The notes: generated by a model not told the origin, from the sequence alone. Counted from the first letter of the stretch, positions 11,829 to 23,821 are shown. The stretch is 64,000 nt of DNA from Urophycis tenuis (GCA_036785325.1 JAXIVH010000186.1:210493-274492); one strand, 5' to 3'. Numbers and translations: made by a program.

Positions 11829-12597
11829 CAGTGGCGGCTGGTGAAGAATATTCTAGGTGGGGCTGTGCCATATTCAGTCAATTTCAGTAACCATCCCAAT
11901 ACATTGAACACAAACTACAGGAAACGAGTGCTCTGTGAAATAGTCAATAATTATTTAATGCCAATATTAAAAAGTTGATGCATTCTAACACAAAACATAA
12001 ACAACATATTGCACAAACACAAGCTTTCCATTTTTTCATTTGAAATTGAATTTGTCACTTTGGGCTCTATGAAATTACAGTAAACATTTTATATACTAAA
12101 CAATCAAGAAAATAATCAGCAGATTAATAGGTAGTGAAAATTAAGGACTAAAAAATACTAAGGTCAACTATATACAACTGTATACAACTATATACAGACT
12201 AGCCCTGACTCGCCCCTGCATTCGCTCGCTTGGGGCAATAAAGTTATCGGCTTGGATTTGAGGACGCTGATTGGCCAAATTTTATGTCATGCTTTCACAT
12301 CTTAAATTAGTAATTGGCTCAACAGTTACACAGACCCGCCTCCTTGGGGCGATTTCTCCATCGCCCCAGAGCTGTTGAAGCATAGGACACGGGACGTGTG
12401 GGAAAAGCATACATCTTGCACAGATGATTTTCTATCATATTTTACACATATTACTGGGTAGTCATATTTCAAACACACAAATATTAACAATTTGTATAAT
12501 TTATTATTATTAGTTTTATTTATTTATTTATTTATTCATTTATTTATTGTGGGTCAAGGGGGGGCGGTGCCCTATCGCCCTCTATCAGCCGCCACTG
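11829..12597. mobile_element. Non-autonomous hAT-type element with exact 8-bp TSD
   Basis: The 769-bp element begins CAGTGGCGGCTGGTGA and ends with CAGCCGCCACTG, giving a 12-bp perfect terminal inverted repeat. It is flanked by the identical 8-bp sequence ATTATAGG at 11821-11828 and 12598-12605. The interior is AT-rich, contains a (TTTA)n tract near 12515-12550 and has no transposase frame. An 8-bp TSD and a CAGNG start are hAT hallmarks. Confidence 0.92.
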
Positions 12598-12605
12598 ATT
12601 ATAGG

Positions 12606-13690
12606 CATGCAATAACATGCCTGAGGCCTAGGTCTACTGTTAAAGACTCAGACAAAACTGGACAACACTTTGATTTTGTTCCGATTCCAGAGATTTCATC
12701 GTGGTAAATTAGCGGACAATATTGTCCACGTAGAAAAGGCAGAGGTAGGCTGATGAGGTAATAATAATACCATTCGAAAGATTGAAGTATCTGTATCTTA
12801 AACCAGAATGATTCCAGCACTTCCTGTCTGTCTGTGTCGAGAACCGAACGCCAGGGAAGAGCCAGGGAGACTCTCGCTGACCGATGTGTAGCTCTATGGA
12901 GTCTGGTGCCACTAGCCAGTTATCCCATTAAGACTTTTTAGACTTCAACAGCTCTCGGCTGGTATACTGCCTGCCTTTCTCATTGTTGGGGTAGGAAGAA
13001 CACCGAACCCTGACCAACAAGGTGTTGTTATGTAAAATGGTATGGTTGTGTATCCACTATTTTATAAGAGTGAACACGTCACCTGGTGGTCCTTAAAGTG
13101 CATAACAGACTTTATTTGAAGGAGATGAGTTTCTCAGACATAAAGAGCCCTGAATGCCATGTTTATTATAATCTTCTCCTTTGACCTTATTAACCTTTTA
13201 TAACTTGGTTTTAATCTCATTTGCCAAAATGTCAAACTCCGCATGAGCTGCCAACACAATAGAGCTAAAATACCAGCTCAAACAAATCTTTTGAATCTCT
13301 CAAGAAAAAATCTAAAACAAGATTTCAACATTCTTTTCATTTCCAAAACTAAACAACCACTCATGATACAACGTGTTAACATCTATGGCTGGAAGAGAAT
13401 GTTTTCCTTAATCTATACTCAAGGGATTATAAGAGAAAAGCAGACAGAAATAAAAACATAGACCCAACATCGTAACACGGTCAGTATATTGAGGCAATGC
13501 GTCTATATTTTGGGAACCAATAGGATGAAGAGATTTTGCACATTCCCTTGAATATGAATACGAAAACAGTTAGTGCAAGCCTTTTGATATCTAATCAGTA
13601 GGGCTGACTAGTAGCTATTTAGTTTTCACTTGTGGAAGTTGCATTTTGAGACGTCCACATGTAAATTTAAGACTCAAGAGTGTTGACATG
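12606..13690. other. Intergenic DNA without recognised features
   Basis: AT-rich sequence with only short frames that have no family signature. No repeat longer than a few tens of bases was noticed. Confidence 0.5.
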
Positions 13691-14872
13691 TTACAAACAT
13701 GGAAAAAACTAAAATGTTTTTTAGATCCCTTTCAGTTTGCTTATAAGTGCAACAGAAGTACTGAGGATGCCGTTTAAGCTGTGACCATCAACCAACACTT
13801 GGAGGATTCTAGCTCATTTGCACGTCTTTTATTTGTTGATTTTAGTTCAGCTTTTAATACGTTGCAGCCACATTTTTTAGTTAGTAGATTAATTGATTTT
13901 AATGTTCATCCTTTTATTATTAATCAGAATCAAGTTTATTGCCAAGTAGGTTTGCACCTACAAGGAATTCGACTTGGTGCAATTGGTGCAAGAGAAAAAA
14001 CAGTATTAAAAGTATAAGTAAGTAAAAAAGTAAAAAAGTAAAATAACTATAATAAATATATATATATTATATTGGTTGTGATCATTCACAACCAAGCCAT
14101 TGCCCAGGTGCAGTCATACAAATATCTGGGTGTCTTTGTTGACAACGCACTTACCTGGAGCACACACGTTGATAGCCTCTGTTGCAGACTACAGCAACGG
14201 TGGCATTTTCTACGTTGTCTGAGGATTCATGGTGTTGATCAAAGGTTTATGGTGATTTTTTACAAAGCAGTCTTAGAAAGTCTTATTAGGTACAGTATCA
14301 CAGCTTGGTTTGGCAACCTCTCTGTGCAGGTAAAAAACAAACTGGTACGTCCGATTAATGCGGCTGGAAAAATAATCAGCATTAAAGAGCACTTCTCCAT
14401 TCAGAGTATTTATGAACAGGCCACTTTGCAACAAGCAAATAAGATAATCAGCGGTCCATCACATGTCATGCACGGCGAGTATGAGCTGTTACCGTCGGGT
14501 AAAAGGTTTAGAGTTCCGCACTGCAGACTGAACAGATTTAAAAACTTGTTTGTGCCTGTGTCAATTAAGCTGGTTAATGGGGTCAGATAGGACCAGAGCT
14601 CAGATGACTTGCATTTGGTTGTAGGGTAGAGGTTAGTATTTTTTATTTAATTTATTGTATTGTATTTTTTGTATGATTTATTTATCATGTCTCTTGCACT
14701 TCTTGGCACCTTGCAGCATATGACGATGTTTTCTGGGGGTTACCATGTTGTATTGCCAGCTGTGTTGTATGGTGTGTTCTGTGTTGTGGCTGCAGCATGG
14801 GCGAATGGCCCAGAACAAATTTATCTCCTGGGAGACAATAAAGTTGCATCTTGAATCTTGAATCTTGAAACA
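13690..14872 (+). mobile_element. Degraded CR1/L2/Rex-like LINE, (TTGAATC)n tail
   Basis: The 5' part encodes LLFVDFSSAFNTLQP, the A motif region of a CR1/Rex-type reverse transcriptase. RT coding resumes at about 14072 with YKYLGVFVDNALTW, WFGNLSVQVKNKL and the C-terminal LLPSGKRFRVPHCRLNRF. The central block with the catalytic DD is missing; it is replaced at about 13920-14070 by DNA resembling another LINE tail in reverse (AATCAGAATCAAGTTTATTG). The 3' end is GGGAGACAATAAAGTTGCA followed by (TCTTGAA)n. The C-terminal motif is closely similar to the LINE at 815-1468, so both belong to one family. Confidence 0.8.
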
Positions 14873-15002
14873 TGCTAATTGTGCAGTTAAATTCTGAATA
14901 GTTATAGCTGTTGCTAGTTGATATAGTATTTCAGATAATTGAAATGCAATTCTAGATAGCTGAAATGACATACTTGTAGCAATCCCAGGACGGAATTACA
15001 TT

Positions 15003-15730
15003 TTGAGCCGTAAGAATAACACTTTCGATATCTTGATCTCTATTAACGATATTGGTAATATATTGCACATAAACAAAATTACATTACAGATATGTCGACC
15101 TGGAATAATAACACATCAAAATATAATCATAGATCTGAAATTGCTTCCACTATTCCACATCTTGACAGCACTTTATCGTTCAAGACCCACATCAATCATG
15201 TCACTCGGTAACATCAATTGTCTTCGTCCCTCACTTATACCTAATCCACTGCTTGCAAACACCCTGATTACATCCCGACTGGACAACTGTCTCCTCTGTG
15301 GTCTTCCTCCTATTATCTCTTCATAAACTCCAGTTGGTCCAGAACACAGCCGCCCTATCAAATCACACATTGATTTTAACATCCTACTCCTTACTTTCAA
15401 GATCCTTCACAGCCTGGCACCAGTGTATCTAACTGAACTCATCCACATCCACACACCTTCACGCCCTCTCCAACCCTCTTCTGCCATCCAGCTCTCAGCG
15501 CCATCAGCCAATTTATCCACCATGGAGCTTTTAGCTGATCTGCTCCCCGCCTAAGGAACTCTCTCCCCCCAGACATTCACACTTCTGACTTTGTCTCCAC
15601 CTTTAAATCACACCTAATAACACACTTATTCCGACTGTTACTATTTTTTTTTAAATCCTTTTTTTGTCTTTAATCCTTGAGTGCTTTGAAAGGCCTTTAA
15701 ATAAAATGCATTACTATTATTATTATAACC
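15003..15730 (+). mobile_element. LINE 3' fragment with (ATT)n tail
   Basis: The frame at 15180-15330 reads NCLRPSLIPN and LITSRLDNCLLCGLP, the thumb region of fish LINE reverse transcriptases (canonically ITSRLDYCNSLLSGLP). Later frames give LLTFKILHSLAPVYL in a broken form. The tail GAGTGCTTTGAAAGGCCTTT then AAATAAAATGCATTA and (TTA)n recurs at 53155-53212, and in reverse at 34740-34812. Multiple frameshifts make it dead. Confidence 0.7.
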
Positions 15731-16720
15731 GACGCCTTACTGTACTTAAGTGTCGGTTATGGTTCTGCGTAGTGATCACATAGTGATCACACTATGGCCA
15801 CGCAGCTTGGACGCAGTCGTGAGACCGTGATGGTTCAGCGTGGGGTTTACGTGTCAAAATGCAATTCAATGCCACACAGAGGGCGACCAGAATGACCATT
15901 CTGGTCATTACCATTCTGTATTGTAACGAATGCAATTTCCCTCAGGGATCATTAAAGTATGTCTGTCTGTCTGTCTGTCTGTCACATACGGGTTACTAGC
16001 GAGTAAAAAAAAAGTTTACAGACATGAAGGCAAAAGTTATATACAGTATATGTTGTTGCCAATCAGTCGAAGCATTTATCACACCGTGGCGGTGTTTATG
16101 AGTGGAAACCGGAAAAGCGTTCTCCAGCGGATGTAGTTAGTGGACCAATCACAGCCAATGCCGCTGGGTTGGTGTTGCGTCGCCTTCGACGCACATCTAA
16201 GCTTTTTGGGAGGTGCACGTCAGGCCCTTGCGGTGGATGCAAGGGGGGTCCGCAAAGATGTAATGGGTCCGTAAGCCCCCTAGTGTTGCGTCAACGTGGA
16301 AGCATAACTTAAGCATAACTTGGGCTTTACACTAAAGGTCTTCGACCTTTTGTTCAACCTTTTGTATGAGTGTTTGTACCTGGTGACAGAGGACTATCCA
16401 TTAGCATTGAACATTTCCCCAACGCTTACAAATAAAAGTAAGGTGTTCTCTTTACACCAGTAAAAACGTAACAACTTACATCTTGTGTCCTTCACAATTA
16501 CGTGCTGGCTGGCATCAGTTATGCTTGTTGTAATCTATTGCAGCAAGTAGGGTCCGTGTTTTGTACATAAATGGTGTATACGACATGTGCTTTGCCGCAT
16601 GCATCAGAATATGGTTCTGAAAACTTTCTAAGTCTGATGTGGTCCTGTGTGGTTGGATGGGAAGGAGACAATGAGAATAAACCTGCTGTTAGAAGACTAA
16701 ACAGAAATGCTTGAATACAT
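15731..16720. other. Repeat-rich intergenic DNA
   Basis: Contains an isolated LINE tail at 15928-15984 (GCAATTTCCCTCAGGGATCA then (GTCT)n), an imperfect palindrome near 15893-15920 (CCAGAATGACCATTCTGG) and several CGACGC-rich segments that may be transposon ends. No coding signature was seen. Confidence 0.45.
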
Positions 16721-17330
16721 ACACTGCCCGGCCAACAAAAAAAAAGTTGCCAGGATTTCACCAAGCAAATAGGGGATGCTGCAGTTGTTCAGGTCTAGGT
16801 TCAGCAACATTATGTGTTCAAAGTATAAGGTCAGCTGACTACCAGAACATATTGAATGACAAGGTTATTCAATCAATGGATTATTTTTTCCCTGATGGCA
16901 CAGGCATATTCCAAGATCACCATGGCAGGATTCATCGGACAGACATTGTGAAAGAGAGGTTGAGTGGTGAAAGAGTCCAGACCTTAACCCTATTGAGAAT
17001 CTTTGGGATGTGCTGGAGAGTGGTCTGACTCTTCACTCTTGAGGAGTGAAGAGTCAGACCACTGTTTGATTCTCAATGGGGTTAAGGTCTGGCTAAGGTC
17101 TGTGGTCAATTCATGTGTGCAAATTATGTCCCATGTTCAACCATTTTTTCATAATGTGAGCACGAAGAATCCAAGCATTATCATCTTGGAAGAAAATATC
17201 CACTGATGGAACAGCCTGGTCACTCACTATATTATTCAGGTAGTCACCTCATTATTTGAGCACAGATAAACCTACACCCTGACCAACTGCACCAAACCCT
17301 TACCCATTTGCTTAGTGAAATCAAGGTGAC
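16720..17330 (+). mobile_element. Tc1/mariner transposase remnant with inverted piece
   Basis: The copy starts near ACACTGCCCGGCCAAC. One frame reads FFPDGTGIFQDHHGRIHR and then PDLNPIENLWDVLE at 16979-17015, a recalled Tc1-type transposase signature. At 17019-17063 a 20-bp perfect inverted repeat with a 5-bp loop occurs, and beyond it the PDLNPIEN-coding DNA returns on the opposite strand (about 17065-17098). The DDE domain is otherwise broken by stops and shifts. Confidence 0.8.
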
Positions 17331-18329
17331 TTTTGTTTAGGAAGTGCATTTAAAAATAAGGCTCCTACCATCACGAATGTAGATGCTCACCTGAAGTTTA
17401 GAAACGTCTTCACCTGGTTCAACCCCCTCTTGTCCAGCATGGTTGCAGTCAGTGCCTTGCGAGATGCTGAACTTGTAATCACAACGCATCACACATTGTG
17501 AGTAAAATGACTGGATCCATACAGGGGACTCAATTCTGCTCTTGTATAATTTCATGGCATGATGTCATGCCATGAACTGTTATCCCACTTTATAATTATT
17601 CTCGCGACTTTTTACTGCAATTAATTCCCGCCGTACCATTGGATCACATGATACAGATCTAACGTCATTACAAAGGTCTCGTTAATTGTAGGTGTGCTAT
17701 CTACTTTTCAGATATGAAACCTTTCTAAGTTTTGAGCTATTTGTGATTAAAAAAGCATGAAATTCCCTGTATAGATAGCCTACAACTAACTGAGCCCGTA
17801 ATCCCATTGTTACTATGACTCCGCTAATCAACTTTCCAGCTGAGAACGATTAAGCAGCATTAGCATGATTGACACACGCTACAGCTGTGAACCTTTTCAC
17901 TATTCTCTGCTCAATTCACTGCCGTGCAATTGATTCACTTGTCAAACTGCCATTTGATACAAATATCTGAAATTACAACCAAGGTAAGTTTTCCAGTTTT
18001 GGGTGTTTGTTGGGGGTCATTGATTTTGTCGTCAACCTTTGTCTTGATATGAGAGTGCAAACTTACTAGCGCTAGCTAGCGAAGTATTGATCAGAAAGAT
18101 CACGGTCATTTCTATGCACACATTTTCTAGTTTACACTGCAGCCTTTTTACATTGTCATGCCATGGTAATTCCTTGGAATTGCGTTTTCTAGTTGTTTAA
18201 TTACCTTGCATGATCCAGGGCCTATCATCGCTGTGCAACAACCGGTGGCCCAAAAATGTTCATTTCGTAGCACACCGACCCACATCATCTGCACAAAAGT
18301 AATATAACATGAAAACATATAAGATAAGA
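17331..18329. other. Intergenic DNA without recognised features
   Basis: No coding or mobile-element signature was seen. A small perfect palindrome (TTCATGGCATGA / TCATGCCATGAA) lies near 17551-17576. Confidence 0.5.
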
Positions 18330-20369
18330 TAAGATATTCCTTTTTTAATCCCCCTTAAGAGAAATTCACATTGACCAGCAGTACAAGGGGATAGAGGAGT
18401 GCAATAGAAGGCCTGAGTATAGACAATAAACACTAAACAATAAATAGATTTACCTAAATTAACATAAAATTATATGCGAGCTCTTAGAATCAGGTCAGAT
18501 GAAAAATTGAAAACCTATATACATACATGGTAGTGATCATTGAGATGAACAGGGCAATTGGTAGGTGGACATACATAGTAGTCATCATTGAGATGAACAC
18601 TGCAATTAGTAGATGAAGATGAACAGTGCAATTGGTAGCTGAGTCCTGCTGAGGTGTAGATATTAAGAAAAAAAAATAGGTGTGCAGATAGATTGGGCAA
18701 AGTGGATATGCAAGTGTGCAAAATGTGCAAAATACAAAATAAAAAATGTGCAAATATACAGAGGTAGTAAGTAAGACATGTGAGAAGACAGCGGCCTAGA
18801 AAAACAGTCCTGAGGTGTGGGGTGTGCTGTTCAGTCCATTATCTGGAGATGTTGGGGCTATCGAGACGTTGGGAGCGGGTGGTTGAGGTGTTGTAGAGTC
18901 TGATAGCTGATGGGATGAAAGAGCCCCCCAAGCGCTTTGAGGCACGTGGCTGAGTGAGCCTGTGGCTGAACGTGCTCCTGAGTTGCCTCAGCTGGGCATA
19001 GAGAGGGTGAGAGGGGTTGTCCAGGATCGCCTGCAGCTTTCCCCTCATCCTCCTCTCTGTCACCGCCTCCACACAGTCCAGCTTCATCCCCACCACAGAG
19101 CTCGCCTTCCTCACCAGCTAATTCAGCTTACTGGCACCTCCGCTCCCAATGCCTCCTCCCCAGCACACAACAGCAAAGAAGATGACACTGGCTACCACCG
19201 ACTGGTAGAACATCCGTAGCAACCTAGTGCACACATTGAAAGATCTGGGCCTCCTCAGGAAGAACAGCCTACTCTTTCCCTTCCTGTAGAGGGCCTCAGT
19301 ATTGTCCGACCAGTCCAGTTTATTGTTCAGGTGCACCCCAAGGAACTTGCAGGTATCCACCATCTCCACCTCCTCCCCATTTATCGAAACCGGTAATGGG
19401 GGGCTCTTTCTGCGCCGGAAGTCCACCACCAGCTCCTTGGTTTTCCCGGTGTTGAGCTGAAGGTGGTTCCCTTCACACCATCCCACAAAGTTCTTCACTA
19501 GTTCCCTGTACTCCTCCTCCCTGTTGTCTGTGATGGAGGAGTCGTTAGAGAACTTCTGCAGGTGGCATATTCGGGAGTTGTAGCAGAAATCTGAGGTGTA
19601 GAGGGTGAACAAGAATGGTGAAAGTACAGTTTCCTGGGGTGTGCCGGTGTTGCTTGTCACCATGTCTGACAAGCAGTGTCGCAGCCTGACATACTGCGGC
19701 CTGTCTGTGAGGTAGTTTGTAATCCATGCCACCATGTCAGGATCGACCTGCATCACCAGGAGCTTCTCAGCCAGCCGGCCTGGCTGGACGGTGTCGAAAG
19801 CACTGGAGAAGTCGAAGAACATGATCCTCACCATGCTCTGCGGCCACTCCAGGGGCCTCATGTACGAACGTTGCGTACGCACAAAAAAATGGTGTACGTT
19901 CATTCTCACGGCAAAGTGCAGATGTATCAAGACTGAAATGGCCGTATAAATTTGCGTGCCTCACGTCAACTCTTGAGCTGGCGTACGCACATTTCTACAG
20001 CAGTTGACCCTTTGGCGACACTTAGAGGTGATCAAAGCAGCATGTTTAATTTGTCAGAGCAATGAAATTCTTATTACATGGCAGACAACCTCTACGCAGT
20101 AGATGGACATAAGAGATAAGAAATAAAAATATTTAAATGCTGGGAAACTGTCATAATAAAGGAATGTGTAAAATAGTAGTTGATTGAGTGATGTGCACAT
20201 TCGAGACACGTGAACAATTAACACCGATGAACAATCAACACCGACAAGTCTGCAATAACATGACTGGGTATAAAAGCACACCCAAAAATTCCGTCAACAA
20301 TTAGAGGACATTGCGAATGGCGCAATTAGGCGAGAGCGTGTCTTTCGAGACAGAAACGATCCTCTCGAA

Positions 20370-21676
20370 ATGGTCGACAATTGGCTCATCAGCCGCTTTC
20401 GATTTCCTCGGGCAATCCTGCTAGAGTTATGTGCAGAGCTGCGGCCGGTCTTGGAGCGCGCCACCGCAAGGAGCCATGCCCTGCCGGTCCACGTACAGGT
20501 ACTTAGTACCTTGGGGTTCCTGGCAACCGGGGCGTTTCAAAGAGAGTTGGCCGACCGATCGGGTATATGCCAGTCGACCCTGAGCCGGGCCATGCCAGCC
20601 GTGTGGGCCGGACTCATCCGCCTGTCAGCCAGGTATATAACATTCCCATACAATGCAGCTGAACAGGTCAACATTAAAGCGCAATTTGCAGCGAGAGCCG
20701 GTTTTCCTAATATAATCGGAGCTGTCCACTGCACTCACATTGCCATAAAAGCGCCATCACATGACGAATTTGTATATGTGAACAGGAAACATTTCCATTC
20801 AATAAATGTAGGCTACAAATTATGTGATGCGCAAATGTTATTAACCAACATTGTGGCGAGGTGGCCTGGTTCAACGCACGACTCATATATTCTGAGTAAC
20901 AGCATAGTTGGGAACAGACTGCAGGCTGGCATTGTGCGCGATGGGTGGCTTCTTGGTGAGTAATTGTATTCTTTTAATTGTGCTAATATTAATCCCTGTG
21001 ATGCGCATTGAGTACGTCCCCAAATACTATCCTGTCTTCACAGCATCATTACTTGTTTGTGTGATTGATTCGCTGGTTAAGCAACAGCTTCGGATCTTTC
21101 GTACAAGCCCCTGTCTCTGTGTGCAAAGTACTCGTGTTAATAAACCCGTGCGTAAAGTGTGAAATGTCATTATCAGCCTCACCTTTGCCCCGGCGCCCTT
21201 CGGCATTAATTTATAACAACAGTGTGTGATCCAGTGGTGTATAAAACTAAGAAATGGGAACAACAAATCCAGTTTACTTATACTGCCTGCTTTCAATTAA
21301 CCCCAGGCGACCGTGGCTACCCACTGAGGACGTCACGTGGCTTATGACCCCTCTGACCAACCCTCAGACTGACCGAGAGCGGAGGTACAATGACCTCCAT
21401 ACCCGCACTCGGTCAGTCGTTGAGAGGGCAATAGGTCGCCTGAAAGGACGGTGGCGCTGCCTGGACAGGACTGGGGGTATGCTGCTCTACAGTCCTGAAA
21501 AGGTGTGCTGCATTGTGATGGCTTGCGGTGTCCCCCACAATGTGGCACAGCGGCACGCCATTCAACTGCCGGAGCAGCATATCCCCCCACCAGACGAACC
21601 AGAACCTGGACCCATTAACGTCCACCCCACACGGGAGGCCATTCTAGCCCGACAACATGTGATTGGAACCATTTAA
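20370..21676 (+). pseudogene. Harbinger (HARBI1-like) transposase, inactivated
   Basis: Exon 1 (20370-20955) ends at CTTG|GTGAGT and exon 2 starts at 21307 after AACCCCAG. Family blocks are LISRFRFP near the N-terminus, YVNRKHFHSIN, LLTNIVARWPGSTHDS, DGWLLG, then LMTPLTNPQTDRE and RSVVERAIGRLKGRWRCL. In-frame codons upstream of the ATG (RVFRDRNDPLE) also look like family sequence, so the native start is further 5' and lost or unrecognised. Two lesions are visible. The first catalytic Asp, expected in GAIDCTH, is His (GAVHCTH, codon 20727-20729). Exon 2 carries a 5-bp excess (ACGTCACG where one codon is expected, about 21325-21332) that shifts the frame. A DDE nuclease with these changes should be inactive. 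Confidence 0.85.
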
Positions 21677-21695
21677 GAGAGGCAAGGACGCAAAT

Positions 21696-22627
21696 TTATT
21701 TTTTAACCAATTCTTTTAATGTGTCACTTATTGTTGTAAGGACGCCTACAATTGCATCTAGGCGGTTGTTGATCCCGCCTATTGCCTCAATAACGTCCTG
21801 CTGTGACTGTAACACAGCCCTTGACAGGACACGGCCAGTCGGGCGCACAGCAGGCTGTGGTTCCGGCACACTGGCGCCAGAGACATCGTGGTGTTCAGTC
21901 GTGCCCGAGACACCCAGGCCGCTGAGGGGGGCACTCGTGCCAGGGACGCTGAGGGGGTCAGTCGTGCCCGAGACGCCAAGGACGCTGACGGGGGCTCTCT
22001 CAGAGACGGCGCTGGAGGGCTGCGACTGGGATTCATCTCCTGCATTGTTTAAATAATAAATTCTGAAATCAAACATGATTCGTGATATTTGATGTGTTGG
22101 CATGTTTAAATTTAAATTCCAAAGATGCTTTTCAAACCAAATAATACCATTCAGCATTTACGCATGAATCTTGTTGTTGGGCTGTGAGCAGGCTGTATGG
22201 ACACGTGTGGTGCGAGTTACACAAACACATACATACCTTGGGGGTAATCGGAGTCACCCACATCTGCTCCCACCACCCCTGAGAGAGCAGTGTCGCCCAC
22301 AATAGCCGCGACTCTGAGCTCAAAGGGGGTGAGCTCATCGCCCGGCGGCCCCCCGCCTGTTGCAGCCACACTTCGGCGGTGGGCAGCAGTCCTCCTTTTC
22401 ACGTTCATTTTGACATCTGACCACTTTTTTTTTAATTCAGCGTGTGCGCGGCTCTCTGAACCCACAGCGTTGACCGCCTCACACACGCTGTCCCACTCAC
22501 TCCTCTTCCGCTTGCTGGTAATCCCTGAGGACCAACTACCAAATAAAACCCCCCTCCGAGCCTCCACCTCAGTCAGGAGAGTCTCCAGTTCGCACTCGGT
22601 GAAGTTTCGCTTCTTAGACGCGCTCAT
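21696..22627 (-). CDS. Harbinger SANT/Myb-like DNA-binding partner protein
   Basis: Two exons on the minus strand: 22627-22237 (ends CCCAAG|GTATGT) and 22039-21696 (after AACAATGCAG). Phases 1 and 2 join cleanly to a 244-residue frame with no internal stop. The N-terminal half is a trihelix/MADF-SANT-type domain: KKRNFTECELETLLTEVE, then WDSVCEAVNAVG and KKKWSDVKMNVKRR. A low-complexity linker with four SGLGVSGTT-type repeats follows, then a C-terminal helix (VIEAIGGINNRLDAIVG) likely to be a coiled coil. In active Harbingers such a protein escorts the transposase to the nucleus and the transposon ends. It is intact although its transposase partner is broken. Confidence 0.8.
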
Positions 22628-23303
22628 TTTCTTTCTATGATCGTACAGAGGGGAATCCCTGATGCAGGGCTCATTTAAATATGATTAACATAATTGAATA
22701 GGGGCGTGGACAGGGAGAAGTCTGATGCTCGTGCACGTGCGCTCAATTCCACGTTGATTTGGTATGTACAAAGGAAATGTGCTTGGGTTCAGGCGTACGC
22801 TCAGATTGATACATCTGAATTTTTTTGTGCGTGCGGCGGTTTCTGGCTTTGTGCGTACGCCATAATTTAGTAGAAAATCCACGCAATTGTTAGTACATGA
22901 GGCCGTCCAGGTGTGTATAAGCGCTGTGAAGCAGGTAGATGATGGCATCCTCCACGCCGATGTGGGTCTGGTACGCAAACTGCAGAGGGTCCAGGTAGTC
23001 ACACACCATGGGTCTGAGGTGATCCAGAACCAACCTCTCAAAGGTCTTCATGACATGTGACGTTAGAGCCACAGGTCTGAAGTCCCCCAGAGCATTGGGA
23101 CGACCCTTCTTCGGCACAGGGACTACGCAGGAAGTCTTCCATAGAGTTGGCACCTTTTTCAGCCTCAGGGAGAGGCGTAAAAGATGCGTGAACACTCCTG
23201 CCAGCTGCTCCGCACAGATCTTGAGCACCCTCGGGCTGATGTCGTCGGGTCCTCTGGCCTTGTTCGACCTGATCATTGTGAGCTGCCGTCTCACGTGGCT
23301 AAA

Positions 23304-23821
23304 AAAAATGTGTCTGCATGACCGTTTTGTTGTGAGCCCTGTATGTTTCTAGCTTGCGTTCTTGATGGTGGCGGGGGTGGTAGCGTAGCAGCTACTTGCT
23401 ACCAAACACGTTTGTTTCCATGGTTGTTTTGCTGTTTGTCTGTCTTGTCCCCCAGGTACAGGCTAAATCCCTGAATCCAGGTTCTTGTTGTTTATTTAGC
23501 AAACTATATCAGTCAGCATGACAAAAGATTATGAATATGTGCTAACTAGCAGCTCTCGTGCAGGGTACTGCATTATATGGTCAGCCGGACATGTCACATG
23601 ATATAGGCAACACTCTTAGCAAAATCTAAATAAACAACAAGAACCTGGATTCAGGGATTTAGCCTGTACCTGGGGGACGAGACAGATGAACAGCAAAACA
23701 ACCATGGAAACAAACGTGTTTGGTAGCAAGTAGCAGCTACGCTAACACCCCCGCCACCATCAAGAACGCAAGCTAGAAACATACAGGGCTCACAACACAA
23801 CGGTCATGCAAACACATTTTT
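23304..23821. repeat. 196-bp inverted repeat (large fold-back)
   Basis: The arm 23304-23499 (AAAAATGTGTCTGCATGACC through CTTGTTGTTTATTTAG) is repeated in inverse at 23626-23821 with about ten mismatches and the same length. A 126-bp spacer separates the arms. The right arm continues into 23822-24370 while the left arm abuts the truncated LINE at 23300. That suggests inverted duplication of part of a longer element lying on the minus strand. Confidence 0.92.

Larger units (their letters stand above)
19853..22907. mobile_element. PIF/Harbinger DNA transposon (two-gene)
   Basis: The ends are inverted repeats: GGGCCTCATGTACGAACG at the left and GTACATGAGGCC at the right. Both subterminal regions are rich in GCGTACGCAC. 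The flanking host triplet is CAG on both sides (19850-19852 and 22908-22910), fitting a 3-bp CWG duplication, and removing the element restores a continuous LINE frame across the junction. It carries a transposase pseudogene on + and a SANT/Myb-like gene on -, the standard two-protein Harbinger design, arranged with convergent 3' ends. Confidence 0.88.
18330..23300 (-). mobile_element. Rex1/CR1-like LINE split by a Harbinger insertion
   Basis: Minus-strand LINE; the 5' fragment lies at 22905-23300 and the 3' fragment at 18330-19852. RT begins with ARGPDDISPRVLK, VVPVPKKGRPNALGDFRPVAL and FAYQTHIGVEDAIIYLL, and continues after the insertion with VRIMFFDFSSAFDTVQPG, the A motif. The catalytic C motif reads KFSNDSSI where KFSDDS is expected, so one aspartate is lost. 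A stop interrupts the frame near 19118, after which C-terminal sequence resumes (RKASSVVGMKLD, RLGGSFIPSAIRLYN). The 3' end near 18330-18350 is a GGGGGATTAAAAAAGG/(ATCTT)n tail. The 5' end is truncated next to a large inverted repeat. Its 3' UTR includes a ~48-bp imperfect tandem repeat at about 18527-18645. Confidence 0.85.
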
